Shown in pieces: positions 7,201 to 14,577 of a DNA stretch of 22,361 nucleotides. How positions within the stretch are numbered: position 1 is the stretch's first letter; each line of letters begins with the position of its first letter. The translations under genes were made by a program, and so were the position numbers. Below the pieces are notes generated by a model, which was not told where the DNA came from, did no database searches, and was given only the letters and a program-made list of their open reading frames with translations. The DNA is from a virus, in IMG/VR virus record IMGVR_UViG_3300048104_000573, positions 1-22,361 of that record; one strand, 5' to 3'.

Positions 7201-8577
7201 ATGTCAATAAAATCATTCAGTGATTATTTAACTGAAAGCACAAAAGAAATTTCGTTTGTTTTTGGACGATTCAATCCTCCGACTATAGGTCATGAGAAAT
7301 TATTTGATGCAGCTAAAAAGCATTCAAGAGGCGGCAATTATCGTGTATACGCGTCGCGTACAGTAGATGCTAAAAAGAACCCACTCCAATTTAAAGATAA
7401 AGTAAAATTCATACGTAAAATGTTTCCTAAACATGCGCGTAGTGTAATGGCTGACAAAGATGTTCGTACAGTACTGGATATAGCAGTGAAATTGTACGAC
7501 CAAGGGTTTACCAAAGTAACTATGGTTGCAGGTAGCGATCGAGTAAAAGAGTTTGATATACTCTTAAACAAATACAACGGTAAAGATTCTAGACACGGAT
7601 TTTATAATTTTGAAGGTGCTATACATGTAGTAAGTGCAGGTGAAAGAGACCCCGATGCCGAGGGAGCATCTGGAATGTCTGCCACAAAAATGCGAATGAC
7701 CGCTCAACAAAATGACCTAGCTGGTTTTGCGAAAGGATTACCAGCTGGGTTTGCAGCAAACGATGTATTTAACGCTGTAAGAAAAGGCATGGGACTAAAG
7801 TTAGAAAATACTTTTAGACAACATGTTGACTTACCAGTTGTTTCTCAAAGAAGAGAAGAATATGTTGGTGGCGAATTATTTCAAGAAGGTGATATTGTTA
7901 ATGTAAAAGGACAAAATACCATTGGCGAAATACTTGTATGTGGTTCAAACTATGTTATAGTAGAATCAGAACTTGGTAAGAATAGACATTGGATTGATGA
8001 TATAGAATTAGCTGAATACAACGAACTTGGTACAGATGCTACAACAGCTCGTTATCTTAAAGATACTCCACTTAGTGGTAATATCCCATTAGCTCCTCAT
8101 TCAAAAGATGCAGAAGCTTTACAAAAAGCAAATAAAAAAGGTGCAATAACTGCACAAGCTAAATATCATACAGGTCTATCTAAATCTACAATAGCAAAAA
8201 GAAAAGCTCATTTTAATAAAAAATCAACTGAGCCAGCTCCTGGAGATGCAAGAGCTAAAACAAAACCATCTAAGCATACTAAAAAGTTTAAACAGATGTT
8301 TGGCGAAATGGCCGACCATTTAACGTTCGAAGATTACGTAATAGAAGCAAAAGGCGCTGATGCAGCATTAAAGAAAAAAGCTGATAAGTCAGGTATGCCA
8401 TTAGCGATATTAAAGAAAGTATTTCAAAGAGGAGTTGCAGCTTGGAAGACAGGTCATAGACCTGGAACAAATGCAGTTCAATGGGGATTAGCAAGAGTTA
8501 ATTCATTCACAACAAAATCAAGTGGAACTTGGGGAAAGGCCGATAAAGATTTGGCTGCAAAAGTAAGAGGAAAATAA
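7201..8577 (+). CDS. CTS protein: HIGH-motif nucleotidyltransferase, SH3-like middle, second CTS-like site and C-terminal domain
   Basis: This 458-residue protein starts with a CTS-like leader (MSIKSFSDYLTES). Residues 17-195 form a nucleotidyltransferase of the HIGH superfamily (NMN adenylyltransferase or cytidylyltransferase type): GRFNPPTIGHEKL (22-34) carries the T/HxGH box, GSDR is at 111-114, and GMSATKMR (158-165) replaces the ISST-K/R motif. Residues 214-270 look like a small beta-barrel (FQEGDIVNVKGQNTIGEIL). A basic linker leads to TFEDYVIEA (375-383), a second CTS-like peptide inside the protein, followed by a compact C-terminal domain (KSGMPLAILKKVF, then AAWKTGHRPGT and WGLARVNSF) that I recall as a separate domain in many marine phages (DUF5824-like). 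Cleavage after Glu382 would release that domain. Substrate cannot be told from sequence; NMN to NAD is one option. Confidence 0.87.
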   Translation: MSIKSFSDYLTESTKEISFVFGRFNPPTIGHEKLFDAAKKHSRGGNYRVYASRTVDAKKNPLQFKDKVKFIRKMFPKHARSVMADKDVRTVLDIAVKLYDQGFTKVTMVAGSDRVKEFDILLNKYNGKDSRHGFYNFEGAIHVVSAGERDPDAEGASGMSATKMRMTAQQNDLAGFAKGLPAGFAANDVFNAVRKGMGLKLENTFRQHVDLPVVSQRREEYVGGELFQEGDIVNVKGQNTIGEILVCGSNYVIVESELGKNRHWIDDIELAEYNELGTDATTARYLKDTPLSGNIPLAPHSKDAEALQKANKKGAITAQAKYHTGLSKSTIAKRKAHFNKKSTEPAPGDARAKTKPSKHTKKFKQMFGEMADHLTFEDYVIEAKGADAALKKKADKSGMPLAILKKVFQRGVAAWKTGHRPGTNAVQWGLARVNSFTTKSSGTWGKADKDLAAKVRGK

Positions 8578-8579
8578 AA

Positions 8580-8813
8580 ATGAAAACATTTAGAGAAATA
8601 AGGGAAGCTAAAGTAAAGCAAATCAAGCTTGATTTCGATGTAGGTGACCCAAGAGAATTTGCGCCGGATTGGCAAGAAGAAGGAGTGTTCCTAGTCAATT
8701 GGAATAAAAGAAAAATGGAAATGACTGTTGAAGGAGAGCCAAAAGCTTTAATGAAATGGTTAACCGGTACATATGGTTACAGCTCAGCTGAAGCTAAGAG
8801 GGCTATGAAATGA
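8580..8813 (+). CDS. Small CTS protein, unknown
   Basis: This 77-residue protein begins MKTFREIREA, one of the closest matches to the T4 CTS, and would be cut after Glu9. The remaining part is a small alpha/beta domain: LDFDVGDP, VFLVNW and MEMTVEGEP strands followed by ALMKWLTGTYG and a short helix. The strand-helix unit MEMTVEGEPKALMKWL resembles LTVKGSKKKVEKWL in the protein encoded at 9496. It starts two bases after the stop of the preceding gene and ends in an ATGA overlap with the next. Function unknown; packaging is inferred from the leader. Confidence 0.78.
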   Translation: MKTFREIREAKVKQIKLDFDVGDPREFAPDWQEEGVFLVNWNKRKMEMTVEGEPKALMKWLTGTYGYSSAEAKRAMK

Positions 8814-9496
8814 TGAAATTTAAACAACTCAGAGAAAAATATATAGAAGAAGCTTCATTCTCATCAAGTCTAATAAAAAGAGCTGTTAAAATAGCTAAAG
8901 ATATGGGTGGGAATATGACTGGTGCTTATAAAAAAATCGAAAGAATGAAAAAAGGTTTAGGCGACCACCCAGATGTCGAAAATGCATTAAGACTTGCTAA
9001 CGAATCTGTTAGTGAAGGTACAATGGCTATTGGTATTAAAGATAGAGACCCAAAAGAAAGAGCAAAAGCTCAAGCACAACTTTCAAGCATGTTAAAAAAA
9101 GATGGTAATAAAAAAGTAGGTTCTAAAGAAGGTAAAAAGTTTGATGAAGTATTAGATACTTACATATTATCAGACGATTTATTAGCAGATGAATTTGCAA
9201 ATCCAAAAAACAAAAATATGAAAATAATAGATTTGCTAAACAAACATGCTAAAAGACTTAGAGTTGATTTTTCAGAATCTCTTGAAGAAGGTTTTATGAA
9301 AAAGATGTCGCAAATACAGATAAAAAGAAAGTATGGAAGAGTAATCAAAAGAGCTTTATCAAAAGGCAGCCTTGAACTTCCATCAGATGCAGAAGAAGCT
9401 TTGTATATGTACGCATTCGATAACGGAGAAATAAAAACAGATGACCCTGATGAATTTACTGACTGGTTAGATGACAATTTAGAGGACTTTTCATAA
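8810..9496 (+). CDS. Multi-domain CTS protein with ESxxE/G linkers
   Basis: This 228-residue protein has a CTS-like leader (MMKFKQLREKYIEEA, cut expected after Glu14); the start could be either of two adjacent ATGs at 8810 or 8813. Three bodies follow, separated by similar peptides. Residues 15-64 are helical (SLIKRAVKIAKDMGGNMTG to DVENALRLAN), a block I recall in several marine phage proteins. ESVSEG (65-70) then separates residues 70-155, and ESLEEG (156-161) separates a final acidic helical domain (161-228). Both linkers put Glu before Gly, which fits the gp21 preference for small residues after the cut. I infer a packaged precursor cut into three or four pieces. Biochemical roles are unknown. 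Confidence 0.8.
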   Translation: MMKFKQLREKYIEEASFSSSLIKRAVKIAKDMGGNMTGAYKKIERMKKGLGDHPDVENALRLANESVSEGTMAIGIKDRDPKERAKAQAQLSSMLKKDGNKKVGSKEGKKFDEVLDTYILSDDLLADEFANPKNKNMKIIDLLNKHAKRLRVDFSESLEEGFMKKMSQIQIKRKYGRVIKRALSKGSLELPSDAEEALYMYAFDNGEIKTDDPDEFTDWLDDNLEDFS

Positions 9497-10455
9497 TGAT
9501 AAAGTTTAAAGAACTAAGAAAACTAAACGAAGTTAATGGCCAAGAAGGTCCAGTACTTAGAATGAGCTATAAGCCTCAACGTCAAAGCAGAAAATTACCA
9601 AGTCATTCTACTATTACTAAATCAGATTTATATGATGATGTTATATACAATAGTAAGAATTGGGAAATAACTGCTAATACTAATTCATTAGCAATAAGAA
9701 TGCCAAACCCTAAAGGTCATGAAAAAGATAGAAAAGATTGGATGGACTTAATAAATTCAGCAAAAGGAGATACTTCTAATATGATTAGAGGTGGTGGTCT
9801 TACTCAGTCAGAAGTTGATGAACTTATAAGAGATATGAAAAAAGCAGCTAAAGATTTTGGACCAACTAAAATGGTAGTGCAAGAACATGAAATATATGTA
9901 TCACATAAAACACCAGGAAAAATGAAAGTAGTAAAAGGTCTTATGTCTATGCTTAAAGCTCTTGATGAGTTTGGTATGAGAAACCATGTAAGCGTTGCAA
10001 GTAAAGATGGCGTATTAACTCGTATACAAGATGCTGGTCAATATAATTATAATGAATCTGTTAACGTTAACGAAGAAACATTTAAGTTAGTTGATATGTC
10101 AAAAAAGACAGCAGCTATAGCGGATAAACTTGCTAAAAAAATCGGACTAGATACTGATTTTGAAGGTGGAGTTACAGGCGTAGAACTAACTGTAAAAGGT
10201 TCTAAAAAGAAAGTAGAAAAATGGCTACAATCATTACCAACAGAAAGTGTTAATGAAGGTAGGTATACAGCTGATGATGGCGGAGCATTTGATTCTTTAA
10301 GAATCGCAAAATATCTTGCTCATCAAGATGGTAAAAAATGGAGAGGATTACCTTATGGTACTTTATCAAGCTACATAGATGATGGCATGGAAATGCTTAA
10401 ACGAAACAAATCAAAGGCAAGAGAGATATTATCTCAGCCAACACCGAGGGATTAA
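9496..10455 (+). CDS. Multi-domain CTS protein with VNE linkers
   Basis: This 319-residue protein begins MIKFKELRKLNEV, a CTS-like leader ending in LNE (Glu12). Residues 20-180 form the first domain, alpha/beta in look, with WEITANTNSLAIRMPNP and EHEIYVSHKTPGKM segments. NESVNVNEE (186-194) leads into a second domain (195-248) ending in ELTVKGSKKKVEKWL, which resembles part of the protein at 8580. ESVNEG (250-255) leads into a third, helical domain (255-319; RIAKYLAHQDGKKWRGLPYG). The repeated L/V-N-E ends are what a prohead protease could cut. It starts on the previous stop codon (TAATG) and is separated by two bases from the next gene. No enzymatic motif recognised. Confidence 0.8.
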   Translation: MIKFKELRKLNEVNGQEGPVLRMSYKPQRQSRKLPSHSTITKSDLYDDVIYNSKNWEITANTNSLAIRMPNPKGHEKDRKDWMDLINSAKGDTSNMIRGGGLTQSEVDELIRDMKKAAKDFGPTKMVVQEHEIYVSHKTPGKMKVVKGLMSMLKALDEFGMRNHVSVASKDGVLTRIQDAGQYNYNESVNVNEETFKLVDMSKKTAAIADKLAKKIGLDTDFEGGVTGVELTVKGSKKKVEKWLQSLPTESVNEGRYTADDGGAFDSLRIAKYLAHQDGKKWRGLPYGTLSSYIDDGMEMLKRNKSKAREILSQPTPRD

Positions 10456-10457
10456 TC

Positions 10458-11003
10458 ATGAAAGGATGGAAAGAAACATACACTAATATAGTATTAGATG
10501 AAAAATTAGGCAGAAAAACAGTAAGACTTGTTAAAGATTTAGAAAAAGCTATTGATAAAACAGGCGACTTAATTAAACAATTACCTGAAGAACTGGAAGT
10601 TATTAATGGAGATTATAGTGAATCTTACGGAGAATTAAATTCAGGACAAAATTCTTTAGAATACGGAATACGTCATCTAGAAGGCGATTTAAAAAGTTTA
10701 GACAGCTTGTCTGGTGTAGACGAAGAAATAGTCAACGAAAGACTTAAGTATCATTCTAAAAGTCCAGCTGAGCTTAAAGGTTCTGAATTCGATAGAAAAC
10801 AAGAAATTAAAAACATTAAAAAAATGTTAAAAATGATTGAAAAAGCTCATGATTTTCATTCAAAATTTCAATATAATAATAGAGCAGCTGGTGAGCCCGC
10901 TAAAATTACAGATGGTTTGTTTGCTTCAGAAAGTGCATTGTATAATTACATGATTGATATTGAAGATGGTAAGTGGGATGGAAAGGTAGACTTAGAAGAC
11001 TAA
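10458..11003 (+). CDS. Helical CTS-like protein, unknown
   Basis: This 181-residue protein has a longer, less typical leader, MKGWKETYTNIVLDEKLG, with aromatic residues and the closing Glu of the CTS pattern (cut possible after Glu15). The rest is charged and helical, with long Lys/Glu/Leu-rich stretches (residues 22-50 and 110-145) that could form coiled coils. No catalytic motif is visible. Its stop overlaps the ATG of the next CTS gene (TAATG at 11001-11005). Function unknown. Confidence 0.75.
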   Translation: MKGWKETYTNIVLDEKLGRKTVRLVKDLEKAIDKTGDLIKQLPEELEVINGDYSESYGELNSGQNSLEYGIRHLEGDLKSLDSLSGVDEEIVNERLKYHSKSPAELKGSEFDRKQEIKNIKKMLKMIEKAHDFHSKFQYNNRAAGEPAKITDGLFASESALYNYMIDIEDGKWDGKVDLED

Positions 11004-11182
11004 TGAAAACATTCTACGATTACTACACAGAAAAGCTAGAGAAAGATGCTGATATGGAAGAACATAGACAGATATCTGTATTTAATCCTCAAGCTCCAGG
11101 CAAATGCAGAAGATTACTCAAACGTTGGGGTAAGGTTAATAAAAGAAGTAAAGCAAAGACACAAAGAAAACTAGGTACATGA
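11003..11182 (+). CDS. Small basic CTS protein
   Basis: This 59-residue protein starts at 11003 with MKTFYDYYTEKL. A longer frame opens at 10973 inside the preceding gene, but the leader and the TAATG junction point to 11003. After the leader and a short acidic part (KDADMEEH) comes a strongly basic tail (CRRLLKRWGKVNKRSKAKTQRK) suited to binding DNA or RNA. Cleavage could follow Glu10 or one of the Glu residues at 19-20. It ends in an ATGA overlap with the next gene. Packaged small basic proteins fit the T4 internal-protein model. Confidence 0.75.
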   Translation: MKTFYDYYTEKLEKDADMEEHRQISVFNPQAPGKCRRLLKRWGKVNKRSKAKTQRKLGT

Positions 11183-11403
11183 AGAATTTTAAAGAGTATG
11201 CTAAAATAGAAGAAGGTTCATTAGTAATGGATGATTCTGCTATATTAGATTCTATATGGAATGAAGTCAAAAAACAGTTAGAAAAGGATTTAAAAAAAGG
11301 TAATGTAGAAAGAACTAACTTAATAGCAAGATGGGCAAAGTTTAAAGTAACTAAATCCGGCCAAGCAAGAGGGAGGTCTTTTAGATATGACCTTAAAAAA
11401 TAA
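11179..11403 (+). CDS. Small CTS protein, unknown
   Basis: This 74-residue protein begins MKNFKEYAKIEEGS, a clear CTS-like leader with a cut site before Gly13. The body is a charged helix (LDSIWNEVKKQLEKDLKKG, about residues 24-42) and a basic C-terminal part (IARWAKFKVTKSGQARGRSF). It starts in an ATGA overlap with the previous gene and is one base from the next start. No known motif. Packaging and delivery are inferred from the leader only. Confidence 0.77.
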   Translation: MKNFKEYAKIEEGSLVMDDSAILDSIWNEVKKQLEKDLKKGNVERTNLIARWAKFKVTKSGQARGRSFRYDLKK

Positions 11404-11404
11404 T

Positions 11405-11911
11405 ATGAAAACATTTAAAGAACACGCAGAAATAAAAGAGTTTAGAAGTTCAGGAGGATTTGATGACATTGCATCACTTCGTATGATGGATGGACAAATA
11501 ATGATTCAAGAATTTATTTATGATGTTCTTAAAGTAATATGGGCCTGTACTAAACTAATAGTAAAAATAATGCTTAAAGGCAGTGAAGGTCTTTATTATG
11601 GCGCTAAATGGTCTATATCAGGTTTATATGGTAGATATAATAAGCTAGCAAAAGCAACTAGAAAAGCTGAAAAAGCTATGAAAAAAGCTAAATCAGCAGA
11701 AGATTTAAGAGCAGCAAAGGTACATTATATTGACGCAAGACTTAGACTTCAAACAGAAAGAGACATGATTGATGAGTTATCAAAAGAAGAAAAAGCAATA
11801 TATAAAGCAGATATTGCAAAGATAACTAAATCATTTGATAAGATTAGTAAGACTATAACAAAGATTGAAAAAAATCCAGATATGAAAATTAAAGATAAGA
11901 GGTTAAAGTGA
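11405..11911 (+). CDS. CTS protein with hydrophobic segment and long helical tail
   Basis: This 168-residue protein starts at 11405 (MKTFKEHAEIKEF); an upstream in-frame ATG at 11387 lies inside the previous gene and would place six residues before the leader, so the later start is preferred. After the leader, residues 30-66 are hydrophobic and aromatic (FIYDVLKVIWACTKLIVKIM and LYYGAKWSISGLYG) and might enter a membrane. The rest (70-168) is a Lys/Ala/Glu-rich helix of coiled-coil type. The leader is nearly the same as that of the protein at 15539 (TFKEHAQLDE), although the bodies differ. Function unknown. Confidence 0.77.
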   Translation: MKTFKEHAEIKEFRSSGGFDDIASLRMMDGQIMIQEFIYDVLKVIWACTKLIVKIMLKGSEGLYYGAKWSISGLYGRYNKLAKATRKAEKAMKKAKSAEDLRAAKVHYIDARLRLQTERDMIDELSKEEKAIYKADIAKITKSFDKISKTITKIEKNPDMKIKDKRLK

Positions 11912-12258
11912 TATCATTTAAGACATTTCTAGATGAAAAAGGTCCAGGGCTTTGGGCTAACATTCGTAAAAGAAAAGCAAGTGGAAAACGAATGCGTAAG
12001 AAAGGAGAGAAAGGTGCTCCTACAGCAGCTGCAATGAAATCAGCATCAGAAGGTTCAGGTAAAAAAGAAACTTGGGAAGATGGATATAAAAGAAGAGTTG
12101 TACAAACATCTAGTCCTGAGCATAAAGAAAAAGGTTTTAATTGGAGAATCAAAGGTAAAGATAGAGATGAAGTAACGATTAAGTTATATAAGTCTAAGCC
12201 AGATTTTAAAGAGTATACAAAACAAATGAAAAGAGTAGCTGGCCATGAGTTTGGTTAA
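11908..12258 (+). CDS. Highly basic CTS protein, GTG start
   Basis: This 116-residue protein starts at a GTG (11908) overlapping the previous stop (GTGA); the resulting N-terminus MISFKTFLDEKG fits the CTS pattern, which supports the start, with a cut after Glu10 before Lys-Gly. Residues 12-48 (PGLWANIRKRKASGKRMRKK, then GAPTAAAMKSA) are a basic, Gly/Ala-rich block I recall in many marine phage proteins. A second part (about 78-116) has FNWRIKGKDRDEVTIKLY strands and a final helix. The high charge suggests DNA or RNA binding. Function unknown. Confidence 0.78.
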   Translation: MISFKTFLDEKGPGLWANIRKRKASGKRMRKKGEKGAPTAAAMKSASEGSGKKETWEDGYKRRVVQTSSPEHKEKGFNWRIKGKDRDEVTIKLYKSKPDFKEYTKQMKRVAGHEFG

Positions 12259-12616
12259 TTTTAAAGAGTTCACAACAACGTTCGGTTTATACGAAGAAAC
12301 TGGTCAACATGTACCTTTAGAACAACCAATGATTGAAGGACCTGAATTAAATAAACCTAAAAGGTCTGGTGGTCCAAGCAAATACGTTGTATACGTAAAG
12401 AATCCAAAAACAGGTAATGTAATGAAGATTAATTTTGGAGATAAGAAGGGTGGTTTATCATCAAAGATAAATGACCGTGATGCTGCAAGAAACTTTGCTT
12501 CAAGACATAACTGTGATACAAAGACTGATAAAACGAAAGCGGGTTATTGGGCTTGTAGATTACCTAAGTACGCTAAAGACTTAGGATTAAAAGGTGGAGG
12601 TAATTACTTTTGGTAG
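12245..12616 (+). CDS. CTS-like protein with conserved RHNCDTKTDKTKAGYWACR motif
   Basis: This 123-residue protein has a stretched leader (MSLVNFKEFTTTFGLYEE, cut possible after Glu17 or Glu18). A beta-rich middle (KYVVYVKNPKTGNVMKINFG, residues 47-66) leads to the striking stretch ARNFASRHNCDTKTDKTKAG and then YWACRLPKYAKDLG (about 81-114). I recall this pattern in small proteins of many marine phages; its paired Cys and His residues might bind a metal, but this is a guess. It overlaps the previous gene by 14 bases. Function unknown, packaging inferred. Confidence 0.78.
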   Translation: MSLVNFKEFTTTFGLYEETGQHVPLEQPMIEGPELNKPKRSGGPSKYVVYVKNPKTGNVMKINFGDKKGGLSSKINDRDAARNFASRHNCDTKTDKTKAGYWACRLPKYAKDLGLKGGGNYFW

Positions 12617-12882
12617 ACCTACCTTTTGCATCCGAAGAAATAATTGGCGGTGAGATAAGAGAATTCTTCCTCGATCGAGATGATGAAGAATATGTTTGGC
12701 ATCGTGACCATGAACCGCGTGAAGTTGAAATACTCGAGGGTGAGGGATGGCGTTTTCAATATGAAAACTGTTTGCCATATTTGTTAGAACCTGGAATGAT
12801 TTTTGATATTCCAAAAGGAGAATATCATAGATTAATTAAGGGATATAATAACCTTAAATGTAGGATAATCAAGAATGGATAA
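12610..12882 (+). CDS. Cupin-like small protein, TTG start
   Basis: This 90-residue protein has no CTS leader and starts at a TTG (12610) just before the previous stop, giving MVDLPFASEE. The body looks like a single cupin barrel: VWHRDHEPREVEILEGEGW (29-47) resembles cupin motif 1 with two His and a Glu, and EPGMIFDIPKGEYHRLI (61-77) resembles motif 2 with its His. Such proteins often bind a metal and a sugar or small acid. I recall similar short cupins in cyanophages. It overlaps both neighbours by a few bases. The substrate cannot be told. Confidence 0.75.
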   Translation: MVDLPFASEEIIGGEIREFFLDRDDEEYVWHRDHEPREVEILEGEGWRFQYENCLPYLLEPGMIFDIPKGEYHRLIKGYNNLKCRIIKNG

Positions 12883-13186
12883 AGATTTGCAACAAGTATA
12901 TACAGTCCAGTCTCAAAGGTTGGATAGAATTGAAGAGAAATTAGACCAAATGGCTCAGGCGATAGTAGCGCTTGCGAGAGCTGAGGAAAAGATTTCGACT
13001 CTGGCTGAATTTAATAAGCAGCAGTCAGAACAGATACAAAGTCTTATAAATAGAATAGACCGAGTGGAGCAATTAGTGAATAGCAATGCAAGCACGGTTA
13101 ATGTAATAAATAGAATATTCTGGGTTATATTAGTTGGTTTAATATCAGCAATAACTTGGGAATATATAATTCATTTAAGCAATTAA
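12875..13186 (+). CDS. Coiled-coil protein with C-terminal membrane anchor
   Basis: This 103-residue protein is a heptad-like coiled coil (residues 8-72: QVYTVQSQRLDRIEEKLDQM onwards) followed by one hydrophobic segment near the C-terminus (about 78-98, INRIFWVILVGLISAITWEY). This layout, with helix outside and a C-terminal anchor, resembles XhlA-type phage proteins and some lysis accessory proteins, but no family motif decides it. It starts 8 bases before the cupin stop. A late-promoter-like box lies inside it (13045-13052). Function unknown; lysis or membrane association is a guess. Confidence 0.75.
   Translation: MDKDLQQVYTVQSQRLDRIEEKLDQMAQAIVALARAEEKISTLAEFNKQQSEQIQSLINRIDRVEQLVNSNASTVNVINRIFWVILVGLISAITWEYIIHLSN
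13045..13052 (+). promoter_or_regulatory. Possible T4-type late promoter upstream of the 13199 gene
   Basis: TATAAATA occurs here in the 12-base context CTTATAAATAGA that is identical to the box before 4966. It lies inside the coiled-coil gene, 147 bases before the ATG at 13199. Similar octamers occur by chance in AT-rich coding DNA, so only the shared flanks and position upstream of a large probable late gene support it. Confidence 0.4.
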
Positions 13187-13198
13187 CGGAGAATAAAA

Positions 13199-14557
13199 AT
13201 GAACAACATGTTTAACGATGATATAACAACAAGCATTGCTAGCACAGTAAGAGATGTACTTGAAGGCAAGCCAGCTGTTATTAAGGAGGAAGTAAAATAT
13301 CCTCACGATATGTTTCACCCAAAAACAGGTGAAAAAGAAGTAGCTAATAACGAAAAAGAGCATAAAGCTTTAGACGCTAAAGGTTATACACATAAAAAAA
13401 ATGAAGTAGCACAACCACAAAAACCATCTGGTAAACTAGGACAAGATTCTGGTGAAAAAGACTTTGCTGATAAACATAAAGGCAAGAAAGTCGGAGAAAA
13501 GGAAGACGGTACTGTAGTTAAAGAAGCAACTATTAGTGTTAGCGAAAAGCTAAAGAAAAGCGGTAAAGATACTTTAGATGTAGATTATATCGGTGATGAT
13601 AGATTAACTAAAGAACTTGAAAAAAAGTTCAAAGTAAAAATCAAATCAACAGGTAACACTACAGCTGATATAACAGGCGATAGAAAAAACATTATTAACC
13701 TATTAAAATCAGATGCTTATCTTATGGATGAAGATGAAATCGAAGATACATTTCCATCATTAGCTGAAGAAGTTCAACCTGAAGAAGACGAAGCTAAATT
13801 AAAAGAATCAGAAAAGCAAGCAGCTTATCAAAAAGTATTTAAAGCAGGACTTAAAAAGTTTGGCGCAAGCGGTATTGGCGATATGGATGATGCTAAGAAG
13901 AAAGAATTCTTTAATTGGGTTGATAAGAACTATAAGTCTAAAGCAGAAGAAATTGAAGCTAAAGGAAAAGACGAAGAAGACGTAAATGAAGCTATGTCAC
14001 AGAAAGATATGGAAAAACGTCTAAAGCTTATCAAAAAGGCTGTTGAGAAAATCAATAGACAAAACCTAAGAAATGCTAAAGCAGACGCTATGAAGATGAT
14101 GAAGCAATCTGGAATGTTTGATGAAGATGCATCTGACGAAGAAGAGGTTGATGAACTTACTGATAAACAAAAGAAACTTCCAGCTGGTTTACAAAAAGCT
14201 ATTAAAGCAAAAGAAAAGGAAGAAGTAAAAGAAGACGTCAGAGACATGAAAAACTATAAAGATAGAGATCGTAAAGGTCATGAAGCTTATATGAGTATTC
14301 AAGTTGTTAAAGGTAATACTAGCAATAAGTTTGATGATGACTTCGGTTTTTCTAAAGCTGAGATGGTTATGATGGATAAACTTATTAGCAAAATCAAGAA
14401 TATGCATGTATCTAGTTTTGATGGTGGTTCTTCAGGGCCAGCTTCTTTAGAGTTCTACGGTGACGAAGCTTCTCTTAAGAAATTTATAGCAGATAAAAAT
14501 GTACAAAAGATTGTTAAGAAATATAAAGGTAAAGTATCAGGACCAAATAAGGCTTAA
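13199..14557 (+). CDS. Large charged virion-core-like protein, possible polyprotein
   Basis: This 452-residue protein is very rich in Lys and Glu/Asp and has a good ribosome binding site (CGGAGA, 13188-13193 region). It starts MNNMFNDDITTSIASTVRDVLEG rather than with the common leader. Blocks I recall in marine phage proteins are YPHDMFHPKTGEKEV (34-48) and LTDKQKKLPAGLQKAI (320-335). It contains several Glu sites of the kind used by prohead proteases: DVLE/G (22), VVKE/A (109), SLAE/E (189), DVNE/A (264). Two small strand-helix units (TTADITGDRKNIINLL, 154-169; ASLEFYGDEASLKKFI, 415-430) resemble those in the CTS proteins. It may be a prohead core/scaffold protein or a packaged polyprotein. 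Which is right cannot be decided from sequence. Confidence 0.72.
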   Translation: MNNMFNDDITTSIASTVRDVLEGKPAVIKEEVKYPHDMFHPKTGEKEVANNEKEHKALDAKGYTHKKNEVAQPQKPSGKLGQDSGEKDFADKHKGKKVGEKEDGTVVKEATISVSEKLKKSGKDTLDVDYIGDDRLTKELEKKFKVKIKSTGNTTADITGDRKNIINLLKSDAYLMDEDEIEDTFPSLAEEVQPEEDEAKLKESEKQAAYQKVFKAGLKKFGASGIGDMDDAKKKEFFNWVDKNYKSKAEEIEAKGKDEEDVNEAMSQKDMEKRLKLIKKAVEKINRQNLRNAKADAMKMMKQSGMFDEDASDEEEVDELTDKQKKLPAGLQKAIKAKEKEEVKEDVRDMKNYKDRDRKGHEAYMSIQVVKGNTSNKFDDDFGFSKAEMVMMDKLISKIKNMHVSSFDGGSSGPASLEFYGDEASLKKFIADKNVQKIVKKYKGKVSGPNKA

Positions 14558-14575
14558 TTATCTCTTATAGATAAT
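14557..14575 (+). other. AT-rich hairpin between the 13199 and 14578 genes
   Basis: ATTATCT (14557-14563) and AGATAAT (14569-14575) form a perfect 7-base inverted repeat around a 5-base loop, starting at the stop codon of the large gene and ending two bases before the next ATG. It lacks GC pairs and a T tract, so it is a weak terminator at best; it might affect translation start of the next gene. Confidence 0.45.
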
Positions 14576-14577
14576 AT

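Noticed and set aside
10973-11002. Longer start for the small basic CTS protein
   Set aside because: The extra residues overlap the previous gene; the leader MKTFYDYYTE and TAATG junction place the start at 11003.
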